Source: Mucilaginibacter sp. L196 (lineage in GTDB: Bacteria > Bacteroidota > Bacteroidia > Sphingobacteriales > Sphingobacteriaceae). From it: 64,000 nucleotides of DNA. A program made the translations under genes and the position numbers. The number at the start of each line of letters is the position of its first letter. Position 1 is the first letter of the stretch. The notes below the pieces were generated by a model. The model did no database searches and was not told where the DNA came from. It saw only the letters and a program-made list of their open reading frames with translations. Shown piece by piece: positions 16,389 through 25,665 of the stretch. The stretch spans positions 433,749 through 497,748 of the forward strand of contig NZ_LMUO01000015.1 in assembly GCF_009765905.1 (NCBI RefSeq). Reading direction: 5' to 3'.

Positions 16389-17015
16389 ATGATTATAAAA
16401 AACATTGAATCCAAGATCAGGCTGGCTACCTTTTTATCCGCAGGAAGCTTTTTAAGCGCCCTGGCAATGGTGGGTATAGTCAGTTTTTTTGCCTATAAAC
16501 AGGTAGCAATTGCCCGGAAAAGCGTGTATGTTTTGGATGCAAACAGTACCCCGGTACTGGCCAGGCAAACGGATGTGCAGATGAATCGTGCAGCCGAATA
16601 CCGCTCCGACATTATCCGGTTTCACAGCCTATTTTTTACGCTGACTCCCGATGATAAATACATCGAATACCAAATGAAACAGGCGATGTATCTCGTCGAT
16701 GAAAGCGGTGCCTTACAATATAATAACCTGAAGGAAAAAGGATTTTTCAATTCCATTTTGTCCTCAAGCGCCGTACTCACCATAACAATGGACTCGGTTT
16801 ATTTAGACATGGCGCACAAATATTTCAGGTATTATGGCAAACAGAAGATTGACCGCAGAAGCAGCACCCTTACCCGTTCGCTGGTCACGGAGGGCTACCT
16901 CAAAGACCTCGACGTGCGTTCAGATAATAATCCCAACGCTGTCCTGATTACCCAATGGAAAACCCTTGAAAACAAAGACCTCGACAATGTTCAGAAAAAT
17001 AACTTCCAACCGTGA
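16389..17015 (+). CDS. traK: TraK, VirB8-like transfer protein
   Basis: 208 residues: short cytoplasmic start, one membrane span (~18-38), then a periplasmic domain. Landmarks are 'NRAAEYRSDIIRFHSLFFTL' and 'KYFRYYGKQKIDRRSSTLTR'. Typical length and layout of Bacteroidetes TraK, which resembles VirB8. Its last 29 bp overlap traL. Confidence 0.8.
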   Translation: MIIKNIESKIRLATFLSAGSFLSALAMVGIVSFFAYKQVAIARKSVYVLDANSTPVLARQTDVQMNRAAEYRSDIIRFHSLFFTLTPDDKYIEYQMKQAMYLVDESGALQYNNLKEKGFFNSILSSSAVLTITMDSVYLDMAHKYFRYYGKQKIDRRSSTLTRSLVTEGYLKDLDVRSDNNPNAVLITQWKTLENKDLDNVQKNNFQP

Positions 17016-17418
17016 CCCCGATAAAATATTGGGGAGCGAACTGAAAAAGGAATTTGGGGTTTATTTCGAGCGCGCAGGTTCAAAAAGCCGCCAGCTATTG
17101 GAAAAATATCCCCGCCAGGTTTTTACCGCTATGGTTATCGCCATTCTATTTTCAGGCGTATTGGCTTTTACGGTCATGCGGGAGAAGCAAAGGCCAATCC
17201 TACAGGTAAAAACATCGGTTCAAAATACAGCTTCCGGGTTTGGCCAGATCATCAGCACGGCAAGCGCATTACAAAGTTTATGGGCTACACAGCAACAGGT
17301 TGATCTGCTGTTGAAAAAAGACACCCTTACCCATGCCGACAGCCTGACCCTGAATCAAGCGCTAATGCAAATGGAAAGCCTGCGCGCCTTGCTTAAAAAA
17401 TCCAGGCCCAATCATTAA
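16987..17418 (+). CDS. traL: TraL-like small membrane protein
   Basis: 143 residues from ATG 16987 (MFRKITSNRD...). The earlier ATG at 16966 is possible but lies deeper in traK. One membrane span near residues 48-66 ('VFTAMVIAILFSGVLAFTVM') and a helical periplasmic part. Its place between TraK and TraM identifies it as the TraL position. Confidence 0.65.
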   Translation: MFRKITSNRDPDKILGSELKKEFGVYFERAGSKSRQLLEKYPRQVFTAMVIAILFSGVLAFTVMREKQRPILQVKTSVQNTASGFGQIISTASALQSLWATQQQVDLLLKKDTLTHADSLTLNQALMQMESLRALLKKSRPNH

Positions 17419-17436
17419 TAACTAAATCATTAACTC

Positions 17437-18639
17437 ATGAAAGTAAATTTTAAAAGCCCCAGGTACGTCCTGCCGCTTATCCTGCTGCCTTTCTTCCTGC
17501 TACTTTTCTATACTTATAAAAGCAGCTTCGGCAAGCCAAAAGCGGTTGCCAAAGGAAAGGATACCCTACAGGATAACGTGGCGGATGTTTCCGACCAGGT
17601 TAAGAAAAGCACCTTATCCGACAAGCTGGATGCTTACCGCGACCAGTATAAAAAAGCGGATGGCTACACTGCTATCAACCAGTTACAGGATGACACGACG
17701 ACTGCCTCGACAGCGCCAAATCTCTATAACGATGCCGAGAAAAGGAAACTTGACTCCTTGAAAAAAGCAGTTGCCGCTAAGTATAAAGGCAACAGGTCGC
17801 GGTCGTCACCTCCTAATTATTCCGGTTTTCCTGATGCATCGGCAGGTTCAACCAAGCCAGCAAAACATAACCAATCAGATCAGGCATTGGCAGAGGCACT
17901 TAACCGAATGCGCAGCCAGCCCAGGCAAAACAGCAATAATGGCAACCCGCAGAATGCCGATCCTATGCAATTATTCCGCCAGCAAATGGCGCTCATAGAT
18001 AGCATGGACAAATCACATGACCCAGACTATAAGGCGCAGCAGAAAAAAGCTTTAGCGGAAAAGCTGGTAGCGGCAACACCACAGGAAAAAACGCTGCCGG
18101 TAACTAAAGTCAGCAATTCAACTGCTGACTTTAATACCATCATGCCGGAACAGCATGACGGACTCATCCGCGCCATTGTCGATCAGAATATTACGGGTTA
18201 TGCAGGATCACGTTTGCGCATCCGGCTATTGGAAGATATGATGGCCGGACATTTCCTGGTTAAACAGGGTACTTATCTCTATGCCGAAATATCCGGCTTT
18301 ACCGGGCAAAGGGTATTATTAACCATTAAATCCATTATGGAGGACGATCAGTTGCTGCCTGTCAAATTATCCGTTTATGATAATGACGGTTTACCCGGTC
18401 TGTATGTTCCGGCATCCGCATTCCGGGATTTTACAAAAGATCTCGGCAGTGATGCCAGCCAGGGTCTGACCTTACAGCAATCCGCAGATAACAATAACCA
18501 AATGGTCATGAGCGTCGTTTCGCGCATGTTTGAATCGACAACCACCGCCGTAAGCAAGTTAATACGGCAGAATAAAGCCAAGCTTAAATACAATACGCTT
18601 GTCTACTTGATTGACCCCGAAACCCTTCGTAACCACTAA
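17437..18639 (+). CDS. traM: TraM, VirB10-like scaffold protein
   Basis: 400 residues: an N-terminal membrane span (~9-28), a long Lys/Asp/Gln-rich linker (30-210), then a compact beta-rich C-terminal domain. That domain contains 'IRAIVDQNITGYAGSRLRIR', 'GTYLYAEISGFTGQRVLLTI' and 'PVKLSVYDNDGLPGLYVP'. This is the usual TraM layout and corresponds to VirB10, linking inner and outer membranes. 17 bp separates it from traN. Confidence 0.85.
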   Translation: MKVNFKSPRYVLPLILLPFFLLLFYTYKSSFGKPKAVAKGKDTLQDNVADVSDQVKKSTLSDKLDAYRDQYKKADGYTAINQLQDDTTTASTAPNLYNDAEKRKLDSLKKAVAAKYKGNRSRSSPPNYSGFPDASAGSTKPAKHNQSDQALAEALNRMRSQPRQNSNNGNPQNADPMQLFRQQMALIDSMDKSHDPDYKAQQKKALAEKLVAATPQEKTLPVTKVSNSTADFNTIMPEQHDGLIRAIVDQNITGYAGSRLRIRLLEDMMAGHFLVKQGTYLYAEISGFTGQRVLLTIKSIMEDDQLLPVKLSVYDNDGLPGLYVPASAFRDFTKDLGSDASQGLTLQQSADNNNQMVMSVVSRMFESTTTAVSKLIRQNKAKLKYNTLVYLIDPETLRNH

Positions 18640-18656
18640 TAAAAACTATAACATTT

Positions 18657-19499
18657 ATGAAAAAAGTATTCTTGTTGTTAACCGCCCTGTTAGGCGCGGC
18701 AAACATTCTTTTTGCTCAAAGCCCTGGTAGAACCAATATTGATTCGCTGCCGCAAATTGAGATTAGCAGTCAGGCAGACATTCATTTTTTATCGCCTGAA
18801 CCCATACAGTATGCAGACATTTCCAGCCATAGTATTATCGGCGATATGCCTGTCAAAACCTTGTTGCGTATAAAACTGGTGCCGGATTCCTTGCGGCACC
18901 TGCAAACTGATTGCACCAGCCTCGGTGTGATCACTATCGTAGGCGAAAGCTTTATTGCGCAATATCATTTGGTATTTACCAAATCAAACGGCGAGCAGTT
19001 ACCCACAGCTATTGCGATACAGCCGGAGCAATGCCGGCCGCTTGACTTTCCGGGCATAACGCTGACTACTCCTGAAATGAAATCCTATGCCATGGATATT
19101 TTACATAGGGGTAAAAAATCTGATATTCGGAAAGCAAAGGCATACGGGCTGATTGCGATCCTTAATCATGTATATACGGTTGGCGACCACGTTTTTTTAG
19201 ATGTGGCTTTTCAGAACAAAACCAACCTTGCCTATGACATTGACGAGCTACGGTTTAAGATCGAGGATAAAAAGATCACCAAGGCGACCAACGTACAATC
19301 TTTAGAGATAAAACCTGAATGGCAGCTTTACCAGCAGCCCTCCTTTAAAAAGGAGTACCATAATATTTATGTATTTAAAAAGGTCACGTTCCCGGATAAT
19401 AAAATCCTGAACGTCGAACTATCTGAAAAGCAGGTGTCCGGTAGAACCTTAACGCTGCAAATCAAATATGGCGATCTGCTAAAGGCCGATAATTTATGA
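18657..19499 (+). CDS. traN: TraN, VirB9-like outer-membrane-associated protein
   Basis: 280 residues with a signal peptide ('ANILFAQS'). Conserved segments are 'IQYADISSHSIIGDMPVKTL' and 'LHRGKKSDIRKAKAYGLIAI'. A C-terminal 'KKVTFPDNKILNVELSEKQV' is also typical of TraN. It forms the outer-membrane ring with TraM. The usual TraO, TraP and TraQ genes are absent after it; the coupling protein follows. Confidence 0.85.
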   Translation: MKKVFLLLTALLGAANILFAQSPGRTNIDSLPQIEISSQADIHFLSPEPIQYADISSHSIIGDMPVKTLLRIKLVPDSLRHLQTDCTSLGVITIVGESFIAQYHLVFTKSNGEQLPTAIAIQPEQCRPLDFPGITLTTPEMKSYAMDILHRGKKSDIRKAKAYGLIAILNHVYTVGDHVFLDVAFQNKTNLAYDIDELRFKIEDKKITKATNVQSLEIKPEWQLYQQPSFKKEYHNIYVFKKVTFPDNKILNVELSEKQVSGRTLTLQIKYGDLLKADNL

Positions 19500-19553
19500 G
19501 GGTATGGAAGAACGGCGAAGCCCTCCTGACAACCTTAAAAAATCAAATTACTT

Positions 19554-21587
19554 ATGGAAGAAAGCAAAGAGCAGCAAAGCCAGCATAGGTTTTTGCAGGC
19601 CGCCATCTATTTGTCCGTAGCACTCGAAATATTTTGCTTTATCTACGGCCCCCAATTATTACAAAGCCATGCCTACAAAGGCCTGGCTTTTTTTATTGAC
19701 CGGCTGCACCGCCTGAAGATTTACCAGCAACCGCTATACAGCAAGCTTTTTACCCTGATCCTGATCTGCCTCGTATCCGTCGGCACACTTAGCAAAAAGC
19801 AGCAGGATTTTAATCCTAAAAATTCGGTCGCTTATCCTTTGGGTTCAGGTTTACTGTTGTTTTTCGGAGGCTTATGGTTTTACGGACATTCGGGTTTGCC
19901 TGTCTTTTATGGCTTAAACTGGTATGAAATTGCCTATATCGCTTTTGCATTTACGGGAACTGTTCTGATCCACACTTCAATGGATAACGTTTCCAAAATG
20001 ATCAGCGCCAGGCTTGGCAAAGACCGCTGGAACGTGGAGGAAGAATCGTTTATGCAGCGCACCACGCCTTTGCTGGCGACTAATGCGATAAATATCCCGA
20101 CCTTGTTTTATTTCAAAAAGAAAGTACACCGGGGTTTTTTGGTCTTAGAGAATTTATACCGCGGAATTTTGCTTTTAGGCGTTCCAGGATCGGGCAAAAG
20201 CTTTGGAATTGTGATGCCGGTGATCCGCCAAATGCTGGCTAATCAATTTACCCTTTGCGTATATGATCTGAAATTTCCGGACTTAGGTAAAGTAACCTAT
20301 TATCATTACCTGCTTGCTAAACAAAATCAGAAATGCAAAGGCTACACCTTTCATGTAGTGAACCTGAACGACCCGGAGAAAAGCAGGCGGGTTAACCCTT
20401 TTAACAAGAAGTATCTCAAAACCCTTGCTGATGCCTCCGAAAATGCCGAAGCATTAGTAGAAGCATTAAAAAAAGGCGATAAGAGCGGTGGCAGCGACCA
20501 ATTTTTTACGCAAAGTGCTGTCAATTTTTTAGCGGCCTGCATTTACTTCTTTAGTAAATATGAGGACGGTAAATATTCCACTTTACCTCATGTGCTGGCT
20601 TTTTTAAACCTGCCTTACGAGGAAGTGTTTACCACGCTCTTTTCAGAGCCAGAACTGGCCTCATTACTATCACCATTCGTAACTGCTTACCGGGCAAAAG
20701 CCTTTGAGCAGTTGGAGGGACAGGTCGGCACCTTGAAGATCTTTATTAGCCGTATGGCGACAAAAGAAACTTTTTGGGTATTCTCCGGTGATGATTTTGA
20801 CCTAAAAATAAGCGACCCTAAACATCCCGGAATTTTGGTGCTGGCCAACGACCCAAGTACCCAAAGTATCAATTCCGCCTGCTATTCTGTAGTGATGAAT
20901 TGCATCTTGCGCGAAGTCAATTCTAAAGGTAATATCCCAGTCGGGATTGTGGTCGACGAAAGCCCAAGTTTATACTGCCACCGGGTAGATGTATGCGTTT
21001 CCCAGGCACGAAGTAATCGCGTATCTGTCCTTTTGGGAATGCAGGAGTTACCAATGCTCAGGCAGCAATATGGTAAAGAAACCGCCGAAACAATTACCTC
21101 GGTCATGGGCAATGTATTGTCAGGATCAGTGCGGAATAAAGATACATTGGAATGGCTGGAGCGGTTGTTCGGCAAGGTTAAACAAACCGGCGAAAGCCTG
21201 AGTATTGACCGCAATAAAACATCGCTATCCTTAAATGAGAAACTCGAACCGCTGATCCCAGCCGGTAAAATAGCTTCCTTAAAAGCCGGGGAAATGGTAG
21301 GGCTTTTAGCATCGGATGCGGTAGAAAAATATACCGGAAAATACGAAACTTCCGCTATCAATTGCCGCATTAACCTCGACCTTAATGCCATAAAGGCCGA
21401 GGAAAAAGCTTATCAGGAATTACCGCTATTCTATGACTTCAAGGGAAAAAAGGACGACATACTGCGGAGCAATTACTTGAGGATCACGAATGAAGTGCAA
21501 GCCATGACCATGACCTTCCGGAAAATACCGCCACAACAACCAGCGGGTACAGCAAAAGGCACCATGAGGCCTGCTCACAAACATTGA
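19554..21587 (+). CDS. Type IV coupling protein (VirD4/TraG-like, MobC of CTnDOT naming)
   Basis: 677 residues. Four hydrophobic segments in the first ~140 residues anchor it. Walker A 'ILLLGVPGSGKSFGIVMPVI' sits near residues 206-225 and Walker B 'VGIVVDESPSLY' near 464-475. 'VSVLLGMQELPMLRQQYGKE' is the family's arginine-containing region. It links the relaxase-DNA complex to the secretion channel. It stands 54 bp after traN, at the end of the structural transfer operon. Confidence 0.85.
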   Translation: MEESKEQQSQHRFLQAAIYLSVALEIFCFIYGPQLLQSHAYKGLAFFIDRLHRLKIYQQPLYSKLFTLILICLVSVGTLSKKQQDFNPKNSVAYPLGSGLLLFFGGLWFYGHSGLPVFYGLNWYEIAYIAFAFTGTVLIHTSMDNVSKMISARLGKDRWNVEEESFMQRTTPLLATNAINIPTLFYFKKKVHRGFLVLENLYRGILLLGVPGSGKSFGIVMPVIRQMLANQFTLCVYDLKFPDLGKVTYYHYLLAKQNQKCKGYTFHVVNLNDPEKSRRVNPFNKKYLKTLADASENAEALVEALKKGDKSGGSDQFFTQSAVNFLAACIYFFSKYEDGKYSTLPHVLAFLNLPYEEVFTTLFSEPELASLLSPFVTAYRAKAFEQLEGQVGTLKIFISRMATKETFWVFSGDDFDLKISDPKHPGILVLANDPSTQSINSACYSVVMNCILREVNSKGNIPVGIVVDESPSLYCHRVDVCVSQARSNRVSVLLGMQELPMLRQQYGKETAETITSVMGNVLSGSVRNKDTLEWLERLFGKVKQTGESLSIDRNKTSLSLNEKLEPLIPAGKIASLKAGEMVGLLASDAVEKYTGKYETSAINCRINLDLNAIKAEEKAYQELPLFYDFKGKKDDILRSNYLRITNEVQAMTMTFRKIPPQQPAGTAKGTMRPAHKH

Positions 21588-21610
21588 TTAGTTAACAAAA
21601 AATTAAGATT

Positions 21611-22036
21611 ATGTATGAACTACTTGATAAAGTGGTCATGGTTCACCCAACCCTCACTCATGACCCAGTCCACATGCAAGGCCACATGGGCACCATATAC
21701 AATTTGGATGTAGAAAAAGACGAGGTGCTGGTCAAATTTAAAAATCAGATGATTGGCCTGTATAGTACGGATGCCCTGCTAATGCTGGTGCCAGGCGCAG
21801 AAATACTTGACAAGTTACGCGCCCATCTACATGAGGAAATTGATGGACAGGATGTGATTGATATTTTAGGATTATATCTTTTGGATGCAACCGGAGAACT
21901 GAACCACCGAAAAGAGGCCTTGAATTTAGCTATGAGCAGGTCGAATTTGATGTTTGCTACCGTGGTCAGTGTACAAGATTATATTGATGTGCATCGCGAC
22001 CTCGATCCGGACTTTGAACCCGGACGGGGGCGCTAA
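21611..22036 (+). CDS. Conserved hypothetical element protein
   Basis: 141 residues. The N-terminal half is beta-rich and small-barrel-like ('VMVHPTLTHDPVHMQGHMGT', 'VKFKNQMIGLYSTDALLMLV'); the C-terminal half is helical and acidic. No family recognised. It opens the block of maintenance genes after the coupling protein, with 11 bp to the next gene. Confidence 0.55.
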   Translation: MYELLDKVVMVHPTLTHDPVHMQGHMGTIYNLDVEKDEVLVKFKNQMIGLYSTDALLMLVPGAEILDKLRAHLHEEIDGQDVIDILGLYLLDATGELNHRKEALNLAMSRSNLMFATVVSVQDYIDVHRDLDPDFEPGRGR

Positions 22037-22047
22037 TTGTAGGGCTA

Positions 22048-22536
22048 ATGGTTTTGAAAAGATACACCTGCCTGATTTTTCTATTGCTTTTAACAGCAAC
22101 AAAAGCATGGCCTCAAATGGATTATGACCAACAGAATTTTAGCTTACCACTAAAGAGTTTGCGCATGACCTCCCGGTTTGGCTGGCGGATACATCCCATA
22201 ACCGGCAAAATTCAATTTCACCAGGGTGTTGACCTTGCCGCCCGCCACGATACAGTTTTCTGCATACTCAATGGTATTGTCAAGATTATTGGCTACAACG
22301 CCTACATCGGAAATTATATCATCATCACCCATAGCGGCGACTTGGAGAGCATTTATGGGCATCTATCTGTAATCTCCGTTTTGCCGAACGAAGAAATAGT
22401 GGCAGGTCAGGCTATCGGGATCACCGGGTCGACAGGCAGGGTTACCGGGGAACACCTGCATTTTTCCATTAAATATCACGGCCAGGAATTATCCCCACTG
22501 GCTTTTTTATGCGGCTTGTTTGCCAGGCCGCCTTAA
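22048..22536 (+). CDS. M23-family (LytM-like) peptidase
   Basis: 162 residues with an N-terminal secretion segment. It has the full M23 zinc-site set: 'HQGVD' (HxxxD, about residues 57-61), 'YGHLS' and 'GEHLHFSI' (HxH near 141-143). It would cleave peptidoglycan cross-links to let the transfer apparatus cross the cell wall. Bacteroidetes transfer elements often carry a lytic enzyme here. Short for the family, being essentially one catalytic domain. Confidence 0.85.
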   Translation: MVLKRYTCLIFLLLLTATKAWPQMDYDQQNFSLPLKSLRMTSRFGWRIHPITGKIQFHQGVDLAARHDTVFCILNGIVKIIGYNAYIGNYIIITHSGDLESIYGHLSVISVLPNEEIVAGQAIGITGSTGRVTGEHLHFSIKYHGQELSPLAFLCGLFARPP

Positions 22537-22553
22537 CCCATAAATAAATCACC

Positions 22554-22730
22554 ATGAACTATGATTATCATAACAGGCACTTGGGGTCGCTGGAAAGAAA
22601 ATTACAACTGATAGCTGAGGGCCAGGAACTGGAACTGACACCCGAAGAAGCATTGATCTACGGCGTTGACCACGCCGATGAATTTCCCGATGACGGGGAC
22701 GAAAGAAAGGAGGCTGAATATGGCCGCTGA
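22554..22730 (+). CDS. 58-residue small acidic protein
   Basis: Begins MNYDYHNRHLGSLERKLQLI and ends in an acidic stretch (HADEFPDDGDERKEAEYGR). The frame lies 17 bp after the peptidase stop. Its end overlaps the ardC start by 11 bp and carries the ardC ribosome-binding site. Similar small ORFs sit upstream of ardC genes in Bacteroidetes elements. Function unknown. Confidence 0.55.
   Translation: MNYDYHNRHLGSLERKLQLIAEGQELELTPEEALIYGVDHADEFPDDGDERKEAEYGR
22707..22713 (+). promoter_or_regulatory. Strong ribosome-binding site fixing the ArdC start
   Basis: AAGGAGG six bases before ATG 22720. It makes 22720 the start, in preference to the in-frame ATG at 22666. Confidence 0.7.
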
Positions 22731-23928
22731 AAAAAAGGCGCTTCATGTGGAAGTAGCTGAAAAACTGATCGAAGCTTTAAAAGCCGGAACTGCGCCCTGG
22801 CAAAAGCCCTGGAACAGCAAGGGCCTGCCAGCTTTTCAATTGCCTTACAATGCCGTCACCGGTAACCGCTATCAGGGTATCAATACTTTATCCCTAATCA
22901 TGAGCGGCAGGAGCGATCCCCGCTGGATGACCTATAAGCAAGCTGAAGATAACGGCTGGCAGGTAAGCAAAGGATCGAAATCAACTGCCATTCAGTATAT
23001 TAAAATGTACGACGAACGAACCAAAAGGGACGAGCAGGGCAAAGTTGTTAAAGATGAAAAGGGAGAAACGGTTAAAGTCAGGGTCAAACTCGACCGGCCT
23101 ATTATTACCAGTTTCGCCGTTTTTAATGCTGAGCAGGTCGACGGTATCCCCGAACTGGTCTTGCCTGATATTTCTTCGCTTGGTTGGGAACCGCTACAAA
23201 GAGCAGAACAACTCATCAAAAGTTCCGGTGCCGATATTCAGCATATTCCGGGGAATCGCGCTTTTTACAGTCCCTTTAAGGATAATATTACTTTACCCCT
23301 TAAACAACAGTTCGATGAGCCGGGCAAATATTATGCGACCGCACTTCACGAACTCGGACATTGGACTGGCCATGAAAGCCGCCTTGACCGCAGCCTGTTA
23401 AACAAGTTTGGGACTAAAGATTATGCACGGGAAGAATTACGGGCGGAGATTGCGTCCCTGCTAATCGGCGATGAATTGCGAATAGGCCATGACCCCAGCC
23501 AGCACACGGCTTACGTTGATAGCTGGATCAGTATTTTAACAGATCATCCTTTTGAAATACACAGTGCCGCAGCCGATGCAGAAAAGATATATACCTACCT
23601 GCTTGACCTCGAAAGAAAACGAAATATGGAATTAACTGCTTTTGCCGACGATAGAAAAGTGTCCAGTCACCTTTTAACCGAAAACGATCATATCAGTTAT
23701 AACGGGACGATTTTCAAGGTGAATGAAAACCTAAAAAACGGTCGCCTGAAAATGGAAGATCTCGGCAGCGGGCAGCAATTTATTTTAAGCCGGGAGGATC
23801 TGTTGTACAAAAATCTGTTAGGAGCCAAACAGCAAAAACCTGAAGTATTAACCATTGAATCTCTAAACACGGTGAATTCTGAAATTTCAGAAATAGAGGT
23901 CAATAATAGTTATCAATTAAAACGCTAA
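22720..23928 (+). CDS. ardC: ArdC-type antirestriction protein
   Basis: 402 residues. The N-terminal ~130 are the ArdC ssDNA-binding domain ('LIEALKAGTAPWQKPWN', 'NAVTGNRYQGINTLSL', 'WMTYKQAEDNGWQVSKGSKS'). Residues ~185-280 are a zincin metallopeptidase-like domain with 'TALHELGHWTGHESRLDR' (HExxH). ArdC proteins are carried by conjugative elements to protect incoming single-stranded DNA from host restriction. That makes it a counter-defence gene in the same element that carries a large restriction island. Confidence 0.85.
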   Translation: MAAEKKALHVEVAEKLIEALKAGTAPWQKPWNSKGLPAFQLPYNAVTGNRYQGINTLSLIMSGRSDPRWMTYKQAEDNGWQVSKGSKSTAIQYIKMYDERTKRDEQGKVVKDEKGETVKVRVKLDRPIITSFAVFNAEQVDGIPELVLPDISSLGWEPLQRAEQLIKSSGADIQHIPGNRAFYSPFKDNITLPLKQQFDEPGKYYATALHELGHWTGHESRLDRSLLNKFGTKDYAREELRAEIASLLIGDELRIGHDPSQHTAYVDSWISILTDHPFEIHSAAADAEKIYTYLLDLERKRNMELTAFADDRKVSSHLLTENDHISYNGTIFKVNENLKNGRLKMEDLGSGQQFILSREDLLYKNLLGAKQQKPEVLTIESLNTVNSEISEIEVNNSYQLKR

Positions 23929-23938
23929 AAATAGAATT

Positions 23939-24721
23939 ATGAAAAATCCTTTTTATGTCAATGAACTACCCAAGCAGGAAATGGAAAGCCTCAGCCTGGT
24001 AGATAAGACCGGGAATTATATCCTAAGCCCGGAAGATGTTGAAGCTTTGCTTGCCGGTCGGCGAACGAATTTAATGAGCCTGAAAAACCTTGATGCAAGC
24101 GGCGTTCAGATCGAACAGCTTGATGCTAAATTGTCACTGGACAGAAACCCGGATGGCCAGGTAAGCTTTAAATTGCACCCTATTTATAAACAGCCACTAA
24201 TTCCCCCACTACTGGACGAAGATGAAGCACAGGCATTGATTACTGGCAAAACCCTAAGTATTGACAAAATCATTCCTGGGCCAGGGAAAAAAGAAGTTGT
24301 TTTTGAATATGACCCTGATACGAGGGAATTTATCTCTTTTGATCCCAGCCTGGTTATTGCGCCTGACAAAATTAATGGGTACAAACTTAAAGACTGGCAA
24401 AAGGACGATTTTCAAAAAGGCTTTAATGTGCGATTGCCGGATGGAACCGAATTACAGCACCGGGCAACCGATCCGAAAGGCATCCGCGCCGACCGCGCAG
24501 CTTTAATATTATCCGTGTTGCTTGACGGCGGAATTTCTTATTTGTTGATCAGGGGACTAAGGCATCTATTAAACAGCGATAAAAAAGAACAAGCCGACGA
24601 GCAGACACCAGCTTTCAAAAAGGCTTATGCTGAAATGGAAAAACATTTTGCCAAAAAATTCAAAAATGCCGATCAGCAAACTGAGGAAACAAGGGGTTAC
24701 AACAAAACCCGCGCGCGCTAA
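23939..24721 (+). CDS. DUF3945/DUF4099-like element protein
   Basis: 260 residues. Repeated regulatory-style segments are visible: 'YILSPEDVEALLAGRRTNLM', 'DEDEAQALITGKTLSIDKII' and 'INGYKLKDWQKDDFQKGFNV'. The repeated 'L-x-G-(K/R)' motif is typical of DUF4099/DUF3945 proteins of Bacteroidetes conjugative elements. A short hydrophobic stretch lies near residue 205. The tail is charged and ends NKTRAR. Role unknown. Confidence 0.65.
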   Translation: MKNPFYVNELPKQEMESLSLVDKTGNYILSPEDVEALLAGRRTNLMSLKNLDASGVQIEQLDAKLSLDRNPDGQVSFKLHPIYKQPLIPPLLDEDEAQALITGKTLSIDKIIPGPGKKEVVFEYDPDTREFISFDPSLVIAPDKINGYKLKDWQKDDFQKGFNVRLPDGTELQHRATDPKGIRADRAALILSVLLDGGISYLLIRGLRHLLNSDKKEQADEQTPAFKKAYAEMEKHFAKKFKNADQQTEETRGYNKTRAR

Positions 24722-24727
24722 TTAGCC

Positions 24728-25336
24728 ATGTTTGGCCTAAAGCCGGAAGTGATAAAGCTTTTCACTCCATTTTTTCAATATACCGATGGCCGGTTAATAT
24801 TTCATTATGGCAACCAAATGGTGGAAAGTTGGGCACCGGATTGGCATCGCATCCCGTCCACCTCGGAATTTTGGCTGGCAAATGCCGACCATCCAAATCT
24901 GATTAGCGACCTGTATGTCAGTTATTCAGCCGCTGAACTGGTTTGCTTTATTTCGCAGCGGGCATTTTTATTAAAATTTCCTGAACAACTTGCTTTTGCG
25001 GCAGTAGGGTTATTACCATCTACGGCGCAAGTGGAGGCTTTAAAATCAGCTTTTCCTTTGGCGCGCTGGCACCTGATTTTTGATGCCAACCTGATTGGCC
25101 TCATTGCAGATGCGGCAATAGCTACCTGGTTTAAGGGCCGTTCTGTTTCTTTCCAGATCATGAACGAGCAGGTAATGATTACCTACTGCAACAAGCCTTT
25201 TATTTTAGACAGCGGAGTTTTTTCACTAAGTCGATTTGAGCGGCTAACCGGATTGCGGGCAGGCATGCGAACGCATAAGCCGCTGCGTGGCCTGTCTTCA
25301 TTTATCGAATTACAACTTGCCAACTATGATACCTGA
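24728..25336 (+). CDS. Hypothetical protein, possibly degenerate Toprim-like
   Basis: 202 residues, soluble. 'FAAVGLLPSTAQVEALKSAF' followed by 'ARWHLIFDANLIGLIADAAI' has the rhythm of a Toprim segment ('..hlafDnD..G...d..va') without the second acidic residue. I therefore suspect a Toprim-derived fold, unproven. It overlaps the next gene by 11 bp. Confidence 0.5.
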   Translation: MFGLKPEVIKLFTPFFQYTDGRLIFHYGNQMVESWAPDWHRIPSTSEFWLANADHPNLISDLYVSYSAAELVCFISQRAFLLKFPEQLAFAAVGLLPSTAQVEALKSAFPLARWHLIFDANLIGLIADAAIATWFKGRSVSFQIMNEQVMITYCNKPFILDSGVFSLSRFERLTGLRAGMRTHKPLRGLSSFIELQLANYDT

Positions 25337-25646
25337 ACAGTTTAAACAAAACGTCGACCTGGAAATCAAGGTTTACGGGCAGGATGTACAGGTCGCTTAC
25401 CGCTATTATTGGCTGGATAAGCATCCCGATCCGGAACATGAACCATTAGTCAGCCACATGGAGTTTCGCTCAGAAAGCCCAATTATCAGCGAAACAGGCT
25501 ATCGCTCACATTTCTTTCATACTGAAGTTTTGGAGGATACAGCATACCGGGATATAGCGGAACTGGTAACAGAATTCGGCGAACACTTCGCGAGGGAAAA
25601 TGGCTATGAACCTCCGGCCATCGGTCATCAATACAAACTTTTTTAA
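25326..25646 (+). CDS. Conserved hypothetical element protein
   Basis: 106 residues from ATG 25326 (MIPEQFKQN...), overlapping the upstream stop. Acidic, single domain, with 'QVAYRYYWLDKHPD' and 'IAELVTEFGEHFARENGYEP'. No family recognised. Part of the maintenance gene block and translationally coupled to the preceding gene. Confidence 0.55.
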   Translation: MIPEQFKQNVDLEIKVYGQDVQVAYRYYWLDKHPDPEHEPLVSHMEFRSESPIISETGYRSHFFHTEVLEDTAYRDIAELVTEFGEHFARENGYEPPAIGHQYKLF

Positions 25647-25665
25647 TCACTAAAATTTAATTATT

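Noticed and set aside
19497..19592. Possible 30-codon ORF overlapping the traN stop and the coupling-protein start
   Set aside because: Very short, overlaps both neighbours, and its sequence is explained by the coupling-protein start in another frame.
20882..21391. 169-codon minus-strand frame opposite the coupling protein
   Set aside because: Lies entirely inside the VirD4-like gene, across its Walker B region; shadow frame.
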